Positions 23,185 through 34,611 are shown, counted from the first letter of the stretch. The stretch is 64,000 nucleotides of DNA from Halichoerus grypus (GCF_964656455.1 NC_135717.1:143730308-143794307); one strand, 5' to 3'. Numbers and translations are program-made. The notes: generated by a model from the sequence alone, not told the origin.

Positions 23185-23574
23185 GAGATCTTTCAGAGCA
23201 CTGAGCTGTCCAGGAAGAACACACCTTCTTATAATTACAGAATAACCCAGGGGAAGAGCCTCTGAAATAAAATGCAGACTCAATCACAGTAAACTGTAAG
23301 GAAATGGTTTTATTACTTTTAAGTCTTTGTTGTGGTATCTCAATTTGGGATTTCAAAGTTATTGCCCGGTAGTGACCTCTTATGAATAATCTTAAGAATA
23401 CATGCTATGGATTTGTAATTAGAACATAACGTGTTTTCATATTCATTATTGCATCTAAGGTACTTTAAAATAGTTTGTGCCCACTCAGATAAAATGTTTT
23501 TCTTGCAATTGCATTTAGACTATTGCTTAGTCGAGGCTTTCCTTGTGTGTTGTGAAAAAAAATCAACTTTCTTT

Positions 23575-24095
23575 ATTTTTTTAAAATTTTATTTTATTAT
23601 GTTAATCACCACACATTACGTCATTAGTTTTTGACGTAGTGTTCCATGATTCATTGTTTGTGTATAACACCCAGTGTTCCATTCAATATGTGCCCTCTTT
23701 AATACCCATCATCAGACTAACCCATCTCCCCAGCCCCCTCCTCTCTAGAACCCTTAGTTTGTTTCTCAGAGTCCATAGTCTCTCATGGTTTGTCTCCCCC
23801 TCTGATTTCCCCCCTTCATTTTTCCCTTCCTACTATCATCTTCTTCTTCTTCTTCTTCTTTTTTTTTTTTTTTAACATATAATGTATTATTTGTTTCAGG
23901 GGTACAGGTCTGTGATTCATCAGTCTTACACAATTCACAGTGCTCACCATAGCACATACCCTCCCCAATGTCTATCACCCAGCCACCCCATCCCTCCCAC
24001 CACCCCCACCCCCATCACTCCAGCAACGCTCAGTTTGTTTCCTGGGATTAAGAATTCCTCATTTCAGTGAGATCATATGATACATGTCTTTCTCT
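23575..24095 (-). mobile_element. 5'-truncated carnivore LINE-1 3' end
   Basis: Antisense L1 3' UTR: 'gttccatgattcattgtttg', 'ataacacccagtgttcc', a C-rich tract, 'gtctctcatggtttgtctcc', a (CTT)n/T tract at 23840-23873, then 'ggtacaggtctgtgattcat', running into the end of the L1 body ('gagatcatatgatacatgtc'). Perfect 15-bp TSD aaatcaactttcttt at 23560-23574 and 24096-24110. Confidence 0.95.
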
Positions 24096-24110
24096 AAATC
24101 AACTTTCTTT

Positions 24111-25035
24111 TAATGCTGTAAGTACATGATCACAAATCTCAAGTTACTAGAGTTCAAAATGAACCTTCTTTAGAAACGTTTGTTTGCCATTCTAAAATAA
24201 GAGAAATGACATTTCTTTTCTATTCTATTCATTGTTAGTTACCATCAGGACCTCCTCTTATTGGAATGAAAAATTATGGATCAGGAAGAACTTATGTATC
24301 AAAATAAATTTAGGAAGATACTACTCAGTATTAGGATCTGCTGAGAATATAAAGGGATTCAAAGAGAAGACCTGTCTCTTAAAGGAGATGAATGCATTTC
24401 CTCAAATACATTTTTATATTTCTATAACCTGGATGAATCTGATTACAAAAGAATTTCACCAGACACAATTAAAATTTCTTTTATCACTTAAAGCTGTCAT
24501 TTAATTGATGTGGTGCTTTGTAATTGAGGGTGTTTGGGACCTAGGAAAACATGGCTCTTAAGATTCTTTGACATTTTCATATTTCAGAATAATCTGTCCC
24601 TTTTGGATCTATCTAATTTCAAACCATAAGTCTGCAAAACTTTCCTTTCTAACCCTGGTAAAGCAATCTGGTAAAATTTTTTTAAAAAACACTTTTTCTT
24701 GGCTACTTTATCCCCATTCAGTTCCTTTTCTTGTTTCTGACAAGAATGATGACCACTTTCCTTAAATTCTTCATCCTTAAAACTTCATTGTCAAAAGATG
24801 AATGTTTGGTCTTGTTGGAATAAAATGGGCTTGCTCCAATTTTCTCCCAGTATCCACCACACCAAACTGTGCCTTTACCAATTTTTACTTCGATTAGTCC
24901 CATGTAAGAAAATGACCTTTCATCTGCTCCCATCTCTTCTGTGACTTTGCCCCATATTGACTCTCTCTTTCTAGAACATCTTCCATTTCTCTGGACTGAG
25001 TCCTTCTCTTCTGATTTTGACTATACCTCACTCTC
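24111..25035. other. unassigned sequence
   Basis: No recognised gene. A 90-codon frame at 24232-24504 has no family signature. Pyrimidine-rich wording towards 25000 may already belong to the L2 that follows. Confidence 0.45.
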
Positions 25036-25576
25036 TCTCTTCACACAAAATTACAAAAACTAAATTTAAAAGAAGAAAAAAAAAAAAAACCCTTGGCCTA
25101 CATTTATTTGTTCACAAGTTCCCTTTCCTTCTAATTATCATGAACCTCTTTAAGAAGATTAATTTCACTCACTGCTGCCCACCTCAGTCCCTTAGACGTT
25201 CCTGAATGTACAGCAGTCTGAATTTACCTTTTTGTTGAAATTGCTCAGTGGTCGAGAATACTGCCCCAGTTACAGCATCTAATGATCTTTTCCCCAAATT
25301 TATACTTTTGACACATACAGAAGTTATAGTGGTGACCTCCTTCAGGCAACTGCTACTCCTCTTTCTCATACTAGTTTATTCTCAGCATCCTTGACACACT
25401 ATTTTGAATCTATTTTTAGTTGTTGGTATGGCTCAAGTTTCCATATCATTCTTCGTCTCTTTTCACTTTAAGATTTCACTCACTTTATTATCTTCGCTTA
25501 ATCTCTGACATGCCAATACTGCTAAAAATATATATCTATTTTATATCTATTTATATATTTTCCTTAAATATCTTCG

Positions 25577-25609
25577 TCTGTCTATCTATCATCTATCTCT
25601 CTATCTATC

Positions 25610-25656
<47 letters not shown>

Positions 25657-25671
25657 ATCTATCTATCTATC
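25577..25671. repeat. (TCTA)n tetranucleotide microsatellite
   Basis: About 23 tetranucleotide steps with variants (TCTG at the start, ATCATC interruptions). The longest pure run lies at roughly 25611-25655. The translated 'YLSIYLSI' repeats are a by-product. Confidence 0.96.
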
Positions 25672-25828
25672 TCTTCCTGGATATTGTCACTTAGTTGGGT
25701 ACTTCAAACTCAGAGTATCCCACCTTTTAAAACTGTCTTTGTTCTATCTATCTATCTCTTCCTGGATATTGTCACTTAGATGGGTACTTCAAACTCAAAA
25801 TATCCCACCTTTTAAAGCTGTCTTTTTT
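25656..25828. repeat. 85-bp tandem duplication next to the microsatellite
   Basis: The block from 'ctatctatctcttcctgg' to 'ccaccttttaaaactgtctt' (to 25740) is repeated from about 25743 to 25828. The offset of the word ctcttcctgg (25671 and 25756) gives an 85-bp period. The copies differ at only a few bases (for example ttagttggg versus ttagatggg). Confidence 0.92.
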
Positions 25829-26449
25829 CCATATATCCAGGAACCATACTGGAGACTGCTAGTCACTATCAATTCTTCCCATCCCATTACTAACTCAATA
25901 TATCAACTGCAAACCCTCCTGATTCTACTTTAGAAATGTCTTTTCCTGATCTCTCCTCTTTTTTTCCATTCTTATTATCATATCATTAGCCCAGTTTCTC
26001 ATTGTCATTAAAAAACATATTTAATTTCCTTAGCCTGTCTCAAAGCTGTTCAAATCCTATTTCTAAACTGAACTTTTCAGTGTATTCTCCTGATGCTTCT
26101 CCCCCCTTCTTGCCATATTCAGGTCATATGTCATCTCCTGAATAATAACTTAAGGAATAAAATGTTGAAAAACTTACTACTTTTATGGTTTTGATCATGT
26201 TCTTTCCTCAGTTTGCTGTGCTTGTGTTTTCATGGCCTGGTAAACTTCTACCCATTTATAAATTCCAATACAAGTGTCCTCTTCTTTGTAAAAAACTCTT
26301 TTTTATGCTTAGGCAGAAATAACTCTTCCCTTCTCTGTGTCTCAGCTGTAGCCCTTTTGTTTTTAAGTAACAGAAACTTAGTCACCTTAGATTAAATGGA
26401 GAGAGATTCACAGGGAAAGAAAATGTGCTTTACATACATATACCATTTG

Positions 26450-26670
26450 TATTAGCTGTCTATTGCTGTATAACAACCTAGCCTGAAACTTAGTGGCTTA
26501 AAACAATTCATATTTATTATATCACAATTTATATGGGACAGAACCTGGTCATGGCGTAGTTGGGTCTTCTCCTTTGTAGTCTCTCAAAAGATTGCAACCA
26601 AAATGTCAGTCCAGGCTTTATATTTTTATCTGAAGCCTTGAATAGGAAAGGATTGACTTCTGAACTGAGC
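26450..26670 (-). mobile_element. MaLR/MLT1-like LTR fragment
   Basis: Reverse-complement LTR end: 'attagctgtctattgctgta', 'taacaacctagcctgaaac', 'ttagtggcttaaaacaattc', then 'gtctctcaaaagattgcaac'. The same family recurs at 33748. Confidence 0.6.
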
Positions 26671-26974
26671 AACAATACTATTATCCGTGACAACATCTAC
26701 AAATCAACAAAAGGCATGATCTTTTAAGGTCTTTCATCAAATAAAGTTTGGTGCTGTTGTCTTTGATATATACTTGTATTATTGAGGCTTAACACAAAGA
26801 GTTTGGTCTCATTCTGTGACATTGGCAAGTGTTCAAAATGAGAGATAATGGAACTATAGTAGTAATATGGCCTCTCGCACTGTTTCTTCAATTTGGAATA
26901 TTGTTGCTTAAGTACCTTTATATCTGGAATATTTATATAGACTACAAATCTACCTCCTTCTTGAAGCCTGCAGT

Positions 26975-27170
26975 GATCATTCAACATCTATTTATAAAAT
27001 GTTTGTTATATGTGAGCCAAGGGATGGATATTAATTCTACTATGAATGTGATGGTTTCTGCCCTCCAGGGACTCTGTCCACTGGGGAAGACATCTTGGTA
27101 AATAGATATAAAACCATTGGTAAATGCAGTGGATATTTATAAGAGAGAATCAGAAGTAATCTCTCTTTCC
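26975..27170 (-). mobile_element. L2 LINE 3' fragment
   Basis: Reverse L2 order: 'tcattcaacatctatttata', 'tatgtgagccaagggatgga', 'tctgccctccagggactctg', 'ggggaagacatcttggtaaa'. Confidence 0.7.
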
Positions 27171-27419
27171 TTGAAGGTCTGCAGTGTTTGTATTATAGAA
27201 ATACTTGCCTTAAATTACTTGTTTTAGTTATTTTTTATTTGCCTCATGTCTTATGTTAGTAGTAAATTCCTGAAAAGCATGCAACTGAATATTGTTTCCT
27301 TCAAATCTCAGCTTAAGGGTCTTTTTCTAGTAAATCTTCTTTCACTTCCCCCTTCATATGCTTCATGTTCCCAAAGCATATGGCTATATCTCCATCTGCT
27401 TCTCTAGACAATAAAATTC

Positions 27420-28700
27420 TTTTTTTTTTAAAATTGAAGTGTAATTGACATATAACATTGTTACTTTCAGGTATATAACATAATGATTTGATTTGTATAT
27501 GCAGCAAAATGATCACCACAGTAAGTCTAGTGAACATCTGTCACCCTACATAGTTTCAATTTTTTTCCCTTGTGATGAGAACTTTTAAGATTTCCCCATC
27601 CAGCAAGTTTCAAATGTGCAATACAGTATTATTAACTATAGTCACCATGTTGTATATTACATCACGATGACTTATTTATTTTATAACTGGAAGTTTGCAA
27701 CTTTTGACCTCCTTTCTTTAGCCATTTTGCCCAGCCCTGCCCGTTCCTTGGCACCCACCAAACTGTTTTTTTTTTTTTTTTTTTGTATTCATGAACTTAG
27801 TTTTTTTTTTTAAATTTATTTCACATAAAAGTGAGATCATACAGTTTTTGTCTTTCTTTGACCTATTTCACTTAGTATAATCTCCTCAAGGTCCCTCCAT
27901 GTTGTGTAAATGGTAAGATTTCATTATTTTTTATGGCTGAATAATATTCCACATATATATTCCACATATATATATGTGAAATATTATATATATATATACT
28001 ATATATATATAATACTATATATAGTATATATATATTATATATATACTATATATATAATATTTTTATATTTATATATATATTTTTATATTTTTATATATAT
28101 ATATACACCATATCGTCTTTATCCATTCATCCATTGGTGGACACTTAAATTGTTTCCATATTTTGGCTATTGTAAATAATGCTGTCTAGAACATCAGGGT
28201 GCATATATTGTTTTTGAGTTAATATTTTCATTTTCTTCAGATAAATACCCAGAAGTAGAATTGCTAGATTAAAGGTATCCTATTTTTAATTTTTTGAGGA
28301 ACCAGCATAATGTTTTTCATAGTGGCTATACCAATATACATTTCCACCAAAAGTGCATAAGGATTCTGTCTTCTCATGTCCTTGACAACACTTGTTATTA
28401 CTTGTCTTTTTGATAACAGCTATTTGACAGATGTACGGTGATATCTCATTGTGGTTTTGATTTGCATTTCCCTGATGATGAATGATGTTGAGGATCTTTT
28501 CATGTGTCTGTTGGCCATCTGGATGTCTTTGGACAAATGTCTATTCGGGTCCTCTGTCCATTTTTAAATGAGATTGTTTTCTTCACTATTGAGTTGTATG
28601 AGTTTATATGTTTTAAATATTAACCCCTTTTCAGATATATGACTTGCAAATATTCTCTCCCATACATTAGGTTGCCTTTTCATTTTGTTGGAGACTATAA
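27420..28700 (-). mobile_element. LINE-1 3' portion (end of ORF2 and 3' UTR)
   Basis: Begins with a T run (27420-27429, the A tail). Continues 'ttgaagtgtaattgacatat', 'gtcaccatgttgtatattac', 'gctgaataatattccacata', 'tcattcatccattggtggac' (with a small change), 'ttggctattgtaaataatgc', 'cagataaatacccagaagta', 'ttccaccaaaagtgcataag', 'gatttgcatttccctgatga'. The order is that of an antisense mammalian L1. The ORF2 tail is full of stops. An AT-rich expansion sits inside at 27950-28106 and a T20 run at about 27765-27784. Confidence 0.92.
27941..28106. repeat. AT microsatellite expansion with hairpin inside the L1
   Basis: (TA)n runs separated by 'ct', 'gtg' and 'ttt' words. The first part forms an inverted repeat: 27941-27958 pairs with 27970-27987 at 17 of 18 positions. 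It lies where L1 normally has a short 'tatatatacacca' segment. Confidence 0.92.
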
Positions 28701-28769
28701 ATTTTTTATGGAAAATAATTATATTTCTTATCATTTTAATCCTAGATTTTCCAATACTGTACTAGATCC

Positions 28770-28915
28770 TGGCCACTGAAAATGTGATTCTTGAACTGGC
28801 CACACTGGCATCACCTCTAAGTTTGTTAGAAATGTAGGCTCTTAGGGCCCACGTTAGAGCTACTGAATTAGAATATGCATGTATCAATATCTCCAGATGA
28901 GTGTGTGCACATGAA
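28770..28915. mobile_element. MER5A-like (hAT-Charlie) MITE fragment
   Basis: Phrase order 'actggcatcacctctaagtt', 'tgttagaaatgtaggctctt', 'agggcccacgttagagctac', 'tgaattagaatatgcatg', 'ccagatgagtgtgtgcacat', close to the MER5A consensus order. Confidence 0.72.
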
Positions 28916-28954
28916 ATTTAATTAACACAGTGCTGGAGAATATATGGTATCATA

Positions 28955-29180
28955 GCACAGGGTTTTTCAAATGTGTTTGAAGACTCATCAATATCAGAAT
29001 CCAAATCATTGAATTTGGGTTAACATGATGGTTTGGTGATGGCAATGTTGTGGTAGTGATGGTGGTTTATGAGTTTGTAAAAATTCATGGCCATTGGCCT
29101 CACCTCAGAATCTACCAAAAATGTAATATTCATGTTTCTGTTTAACATGTTGTTCAAGTGATTTTTAGTCTTATAGAAGT
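28955..29180. mobile_element. possible second MER5-like fragment
   Basis: Weak signals: 'tttttcaaatgtgtttgaag', 'ggcctcacctcagaatctac', 'ttctgtttaacatgttgttc', 'aagtgatttttagtcttata'. The centre (about 29010-29085) is foreign or diverged. Confidence 0.4.
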
Positions 29181-29189
29181 TTAGGTGAA

Positions 29190-29400
29190 GTGTTCAACCT
29201 CTGGAGCCAGATTCCCTCAGTTTCCTCCTTTATAAAATGGGATAATGAGAGTACTCATCTCTTTGACTTACAGAGCGGTTAGCAGATTACTGTGAGTTAC
29301 TTTACACATTGCTTGCTGCCTAGTAATCATATGGTAATGCTAGCTGCTAATAGCTGTAACATATATTTGGTGTTCAACAAATGCATGTCTGCCTTATAAA
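29190..29400 (+). mobile_element. MIR (CORE-SINE)
   Basis: MIR order: 'caacctctggagccagattc', 'cctcagtttcctcctttata', 'aaatgggataatgagagtac', 'ggtgttcaacaaatgcatg'. Nearly complete. Confidence 0.85.
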
Positions 29401-30065
29401 GTTACTGGCAGTGGTAGCCACACAGTAAATATTATTTTTACTTCATTTATTTTCTTCTTGTCTACTCCTTTGCCCAAATCATATTTTAATTGTGATTTTT
29501 TCCTTTCTTTGTTTCTTCCCTGAGACTTTCTTTTTCTTTGTACTGTTTGCAATATCCTTCATAGTGTTTAGCATAAATTCCTTGATAAATTTGGTTACAT
29601 GGAACATTTGCTGATTTCAGTAATAAGAGATAAGAAGGAGCTGCAGGGCAAAGAAAAACAATACCATGACCCTGAAAGAAGACGTGTGAGGAAGACTATG
29701 TAGATAATAAATGGCTTTGTAGCCAGTTTGGGGAGATAGCCACAATTCAACAGGCCCTTAGAATCAGCCATATGAAATGAATTTTCACAGCTACCTAGTC
29801 ATGGCAACTAACAGTCTGGATTGTTCTTAAAATCTTCTGACTTCAGCGTGCCTGCAAATAAATTTCTCTGAAATTATTTTTAAAGCCCAAGTATTTCAAT
29901 CCTCAAACTTTCATATTACTAAATGGTTAATTGTTTTGAAAATCAAGATTTCCAAATGCAAATAATTTGTAAGCACAGAAAAAGGAAAATTCGAGTATGT
30001 TTTGGTAGAGCTTGTAAAGCTGCTTTATTAAATTAGCAGGAGGTTCAACTTTAAAACAGTAGATT
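29401..30065. other. unassigned sequence
   Basis: No recognised gene or repeat. Confidence 0.45.
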
Positions 30066-30069
30066 GATT

Positions 30070-30340
30070 TAAAATATGTCCGTTTGTATCACTTCTTTAT
30101 TTGAAACATTTGAATAGGTTAGTCTTACATTTGTAAGAAAATAGGAACTCTGCTCTACACCAGCAAGGCCTCTTGGAGGGGCTCTTTCCTACATTTTCCT
30201 ATCTTAGCACCAGCTACCTAGTTCATTACTCCAGTCAGGTCTTGCCATTACTTGAACACACTGTACAGAACTTACCTGTTAAATTGGATGGATGGATAAA
30301 TGAATGATAAATGGTTGAATAAATAGTGTGAAAATGAAAT
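30070..30340 (+). mobile_element. L2 LINE 3' fragment
   Basis: L2-like wording: 'cagcaaggcctcttggaggg', 'ccttattactccagtcagg'-like text near 30220, and a 3' tail 'ggatggataaatgaatgata'. The match is loose. Confidence 0.45.
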
Positions 30341-31335
30341 AATGTTTTGGTTTATTTTTTCTTTAAGGCTATGCCTATGGAATAAAATTTGAATAAAATT
30401 AAAAACAAAAGTGTTTGCTAGTAAAAATAGTAGGCTTGATAGAGTTGGGTAGCTTTGTCTATGGAACTCTGTCATTTTTCCTGTAGATTCAGGTTTCTCT
30501 TCTAAATCTATATTTAAGTTCATTTCAATTGGATCTTTTATTTATTGGGAAAAAAGGCACCTTTTTTTATTAACTAAATTTATGGAAGGTTTGAATTGAC
30601 AACTGAAAAGTTATTTTTGTGTCCTTTGGCTAACTTTTTAATTAATGGCCTCTACATTGGCAACTTTAAAAATGTTTAAACGTAGAGACTTAAGTTGTAA
30701 AAAAAGGTCTTGGTTTAGCTTTGAATGAATCCAGAAATACCACTGAAGTATTTGCTTCTACCACAAGGAGCTACTTTTTAATAGCCAATTTTATTTGACT
30801 GTCTTTTCTTCTTAACTTACAATTAATCCTCCTAGTAGAAGACCTGGTTTGGAAACAAGGTAAATAAAAATAATCTTTTTGCTTGTTGGACCAGCTGTTT
30901 ATAAACAGATGATTATATAAACACAATGGGACCACCTTTGCTGAAGCTCAAGCTAAGTATGGTGAGTCTCTAGAACTTCCCTTGCACAGCAGGCAGCTGG
31001 TCATGGCAAGGGTGTGTTTATCCACAGACTACTATAACCTACAGAAAATGTTCACATGTCACTGAAAACTTCTTTATGCTGCTGTCCTGTAGTTGGGCAC
31101 CGCAGATACAAATTAGTGAGACTCTGTAAACCAGATGTTCTTACTCTGTGGTAATATTTAAGTGGTCTGTGGTGAATGTTTGAGGGTCCTTGAAACCTCT
31201 GAAATTGTATACCAAATTTTAGAATAATTAGAATATGCATTTTCTTGGAAGGGAGTCTATAATTATTTTCAGATTCCCCAATATCTCCAATATCTCTATA
31301 ATTGCTTCTGCGTCAAATGTGGTTTACTTGACTAT
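30341..31335. other. unassigned sequence
   Basis: AT-rich. An 83-codon minus frame at 30272-30523 overlaps the L2 tail and has no family signature. No gene recognised. Confidence 0.45.
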
Positions 31336-31339
31336 ATTC

Positions 31340-31480
31340 CTCACTAGACTTTAATCATGACCAAATATGAGACTTACTATTGAAACCCTGGTACCAAACT
31401 CAGTACTTAGTACAGAAAAGGCACTCAGTGTTGATGAGTAAGTGAATAAATGAATGTATGGTTGAGAGAATAAATAAATG
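31340..31480 (+). mobile_element. L2 LINE 3' end
   Basis: Ends as L2 does: 'actcagtacttagtacagaa', 'aaggcactcagtgttgatga', then 'gtgaataaatgaatgtatgg' and further GAATAAAT words. Confidence 0.65.
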
Positions 31481-32477
31481 GACTGTATCATCTGTTGCTA
31501 GCATCTAGTGTCTTATGATGATATGGCCCTTCCATTCAACTTTTTTCTTGGCTTGGGGGAGGGATTATAACTAGATTGCTTGCTCTAAGTGTTTCATGTC
31601 TGAGTCCACTCAATAGAGTGTTTATGCTCCTAAAATTTCTATAACAGAGCTAAGAATAACTTTTAGCATATTGTATATTAAAACCATTTAAATTCTTATT
31701 CTCTTGAGAATTAACAAAGGTAATGAAGTATTCCAAAGATCTCCTCTCCAAAATTATCCTTTTATATTTTTACATTCTTTCTTTGTAAAAAAAACCATGC
31801 TCTTTTTCATTTTTACCATCCTGACCCATCATTAAATTGACAGTTGATGTAATAAACAATACATGATGAAAACAAGTGTAATATAATTATTACAAAATAT
31901 TCCCAACACTCATTATTTGATTGATAACCCACAAATTTGATGAGGACTTGATAACGGGGCTAATTGGAAACCAAAGTGCATTCTTAGGTTTTTCTCTATA
32001 TTGGAATTCAAAAAATATTTGTAAAACAACATCTGATACTGAACTGTCTTGCCAGTTCGGCAGAAACTTTGTGAGTCTGGAGAGAGAAATGTACGTGTGT
32101 GCAGGGGAAAGGAAGGTTTAGAGCACATACTTCTGACTAGACCCAGGCTCATATACAGACTGGGAAGCATTTCGATGACACATTAATTTCTTCCTGATGA
32201 AGTAACACCAATTTTTGGTTTGCCCCATTCTACTCAGCCAAGGAGATGAACCAGTTCTAACAGAGTTCCTTCTCTTGTAGTGTACAGACACTAATGGGGA
32301 ATTGGGTATACAAAATTTCTTAGCCTAACTATATACTAAGATTCATAAATAAATTCAAGTCTTAGGACTAAACCATCTGCCATGTATTTTCCAACTGATG
32401 TACTTAAAGCAGGAAAAAACAGAAATACAGATAAGCATCGTTCACGTAGAAAGGAATGAACAGTGTGCTGAAGGATT
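31481..32477. other. unassigned sequence
   Basis: No recognised gene. Open frames of 66-85 codons at 31913-32170 (minus) and 31921-32121 (plus) overlap each other and have no signature. Confidence 0.45.
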
Positions 32478-32503
32478 AGGTATTTTCACTCTCCCTCTCT
32501 CTC

Positions 32504-32681
32504 TTTTTTTAAGATTTTATTTATTCATTAGAGAGAGTGTGTGCACAAGCAGGGGGAGAGGCAGAGGGAGAGGGAGAAGCAGACTCCCCACTGAGTTGGG
32601 AGCCGGACATGGGGCTTGATTCCAAGACATGGAGATCATGACCTGAGCTGATGCTTAACAATCTGAGCCACCCAGGCACCC
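32504..32681 (-). mobile_element. CAN SINE, inner copy of a nested pair
   Basis: Reverse SINE: T7 tail at 32504-32510, '(ga)' body, 'ggggcttgattccaag', 'cacccaggcaccca'. It appears to have inserted in the CT/T-rich tail of the neighbouring SINE, duplicating an 'actctc...ctctttt' target. It lacks the usual 'ccgaaggcag' segment near 32650. Confidence 0.9.
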
Positions 32682-32878
32682 AACTCTCTGTCTCTTTTTA
32701 AAAAAAGATGGCATTTATTTGAGAGAGAGTGAGAGAGCTCGAGCAGGAGGGGCAAAAGGGGAGAGAGAAGCAGACTCCCCACTGAGCAAAGAACCTGTTG
32801 GGGGGCTTGATCCCAGGACCCTGAGATCATGACCTGAGCCGAAGTCAGATGCTTCACTGACAGCCACACAGGGGCCCC
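32682..32878 (-). mobile_element. CAN SINE, outer copy of a nested pair
   Basis: Reverse SINE with 'gggggcttgatcccagg', 'accctgagatcatgacctga' and a mutated head ('acagccacacaggggcccc'). The pair together (32488-32878) is flanked by the TSD aggtattttc at 32478-32487 and 32879-32888. Confidence 0.9.
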
Positions 32879-32888
32879 AGGTATTTTC

Positions 32889-33530
32889 TCTTAAGCTATT
32901 TTTGAATCAAACTAAATTATTACCTTTAGCCACAGAAGATACCTTTTTCTTCTTTCAAAACCATTGGTATAAGGCACTTTAGTATAGTAATACAGTTGTG
33001 CTTTCATTTATCTAAAATAACACAAAAAAGATATATCAACCAAGATTGTTAAAATATGTTAAAGCATCTGTTGTGAGTAGATTATGCCATTTCCCCCACT
33101 TTGTTTCTATTATCTGTTTTATTAGGAGGCAATACAACTGAAGATCTAAATTTTTGTTTTTAGACAAAATGAATGCTTTGAATATAGACACCACCTTTCT
33201 AAGATTTAGTGTACATTAGTGGATTTTTAAATAGTTTTGAGAGCAATTGTGGCAAGGCATGCTGGTTCTTTGTCATAATTTGTTGGTTTGAAATCTCAAT
33301 ATGAATATAAAAACTAAGCAAAAAGAATAAGATGAGGAGACACAAAAAATCTGCTCTCCTGGAGAATATAGAATGAGAAACTTGGCCCAGCACCCATGAC
33401 AAAAGAATCCAAGTCAAAAGAAAATTATACTGACCTGAAATACACTATCAGGTTTGTGAGTATGAATTAGCATGATTTTTAAATTTTCATATGAGCAGAG
33501 ACTTTTAGCTCAGGGAGGAATGTTAGGCCT
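32889..33530. other. unassigned sequence
   Basis: No recognised gene or repeat. A 72-codon minus frame at 33199-33417 is featureless. Confidence 0.45.
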
Positions 33531-33534
33531 TAAC

Positions 33535-33620
33535 TAATTCTTTAGTTTATGAAAGAGCAAATTCAGATGAGGAAATGTATGGACAATATTATTTGTCCAT
33601 CCAAGGTCATATCCCTTTAC
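33535..33620 (-). mobile_element. possible MIR fragment
   Basis: Short reverse MIR wording: 'cagatgaggaaatgtatgga' then 'tttgtccatccaaggtcata'. Confidence 0.35.
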
Positions 33621-33747
33621 TCCACATCTTTACTACAATGCACTACTTTTTTGTGAAAATTTGTTTCTGTTGAAATCTATATATTAATGCCTATGGTAAA
33701 ATACATGAAGGAAATCCTCAGAAAAGTCTTGTCTAACATTGTTGACT

Positions 33748-34008
33748 GTATTAGTTATCTAATGTGTATAACATATTATCCCCAAACTTGGTTAAAACAA
33801 AAATTATTTATTATCTCACAGTTTGTGTGGATTAGAAATCCAGGTGCAACCCAGCTGGATCCTCCCATTCAGAGGATACGAGAAGGCTGCAGTCTAGGTG
33901 TGGGTCAAGGCTGTAGTCATCTTGAGGCTCAACTGGGGGAGGATCTGCTTCTAAGCGCACTCCCATGGTTTCTGCAGGATTCAGTCCCTCACACTGAGCA
34001 ACTGTTGC
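33748..34008 (-). mobile_element. MaLR/MLT1-like LTR fragment
   Basis: Reverse LTR order: 'ttagttatctaatgtgtata', 'atccccaaacttggttaaaa', 'tttattatctcacagtttgt', 'gctgtagtcatcttgaggct', 'ctgcaggattcagtccctca'. Same family as 26450-26670. It abuts another LTR. Confidence 0.65.
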
Positions 34009-34372
34009 TGTCCAACAAAATACCACAGACTGGGTGGCTTCAACAACAAAAATGTATCTTCTCACCATTCTGGAGGCCAGAAGTCAAGATCAAGGTGTTG
34101 GTAGGGTTTCTCCCAGGGCCTTTATCTTTGGCTTGCAAATGGCTACATTCTCACTGTGTCCTTATGTGGCCTCTTCTCTGTGTTTGTGCATCCTTGATGT
34201 CTCTTCATCTTCTCCTAAGGACACCTGTTAGATTAGATTAGGGCTGCACCTTTATGACTTCATTTAGCCCTCACTGTCTCTCTCTAATGCCCTTATGTCC
34301 AAATACAGTCATATGGGGGGTTAGGATTTCAACATGTGAATTTGGGGGAGACATAATTCAGTCCCTAAATGA
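34009..34372 (-). mobile_element. MLT1-type MaLR LTR
   Basis: Reverse MLT1 order: 'taccacagactgggtggctt', 'ctcaccattctggaggccag', 'aagtcaagatcaaggtgttg', 'gtggcctcttctctgtgttt', 'ggttaggatttcaacatgtg', 'aatttgggggagac'. The outermost terminal bases are missing at the junction with the previous LTR. Confidence 0.82.
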
Positions 34373-34469
34373 TAGATACCTTTCACTAGGTAACTGCACA
34401 AGGAAGAATCCTAAGGTTATTCTGTGCAGTAGCCTAAAAAAGTACAAACTCAAGGCCCAAAGTATGTCA

Positions 34470-34610
34470 GTGTAATAAATATTTATTGAGCACTTGTTAG
34501 GGACCAAGAACTAGGTACTTTAACATTCAAACGCAGCAAAGTCACTCTTATACCCCTTGCTTCCTCAATCTAACAGATGAAACAGAAGAGTAAATACATA
34601 ATTACAAGTG
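34470..34610 (-). mobile_element. L2 LINE 3' fragment
   Basis: Reverse L2: 'ataaatatttattgagcact', 'tgttagggaccaagaactag', 'gtactttaacattcaaac'. Confidence 0.55.
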
Positions 34611-34611
34611 T

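Larger units (their letters stand above)
25040..26370 (+). mobile_element. L2 LINE, degenerate, with internal microsatellite and duplication
   Basis: L2-like phrase order: 'ttgtcacttagatgggtact', 'ttcaaactcaaaatatccca', 'ctcctgattctactttagaa', later 'catggcctggtaaacttcta', 'cccatttataaattccaata', 'caagtgtcctcttctttgta' and 'ttcccttctctgtgtctcag'. It represents the end of the L2 ORF2 and the 3' region, with many stops and gaps. The TCTA microsatellite and an 85-bp duplication are embedded. The 5' limit is uncertain. Confidence 0.58.

Noticed and set aside
25577..25671. Regular array that could be mistaken for a CRISPR or minisatellite
   Set aside because: The unit is 4 bp with no spacers, in a mammalian genome; it is a plain tetranucleotide microsatellite.
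25420..25779. 119-codon frame with YLSI repeats
   Set aside because: Created by the (TCTA)n microsatellite.
33687..34241. 184-codon plus-strand open frame, the longest in the window
   Set aside because: It spans two reverse-oriented MaLR LTR fragments and their junction. The translation has no domain and the frame is an accident of repeat sequence.
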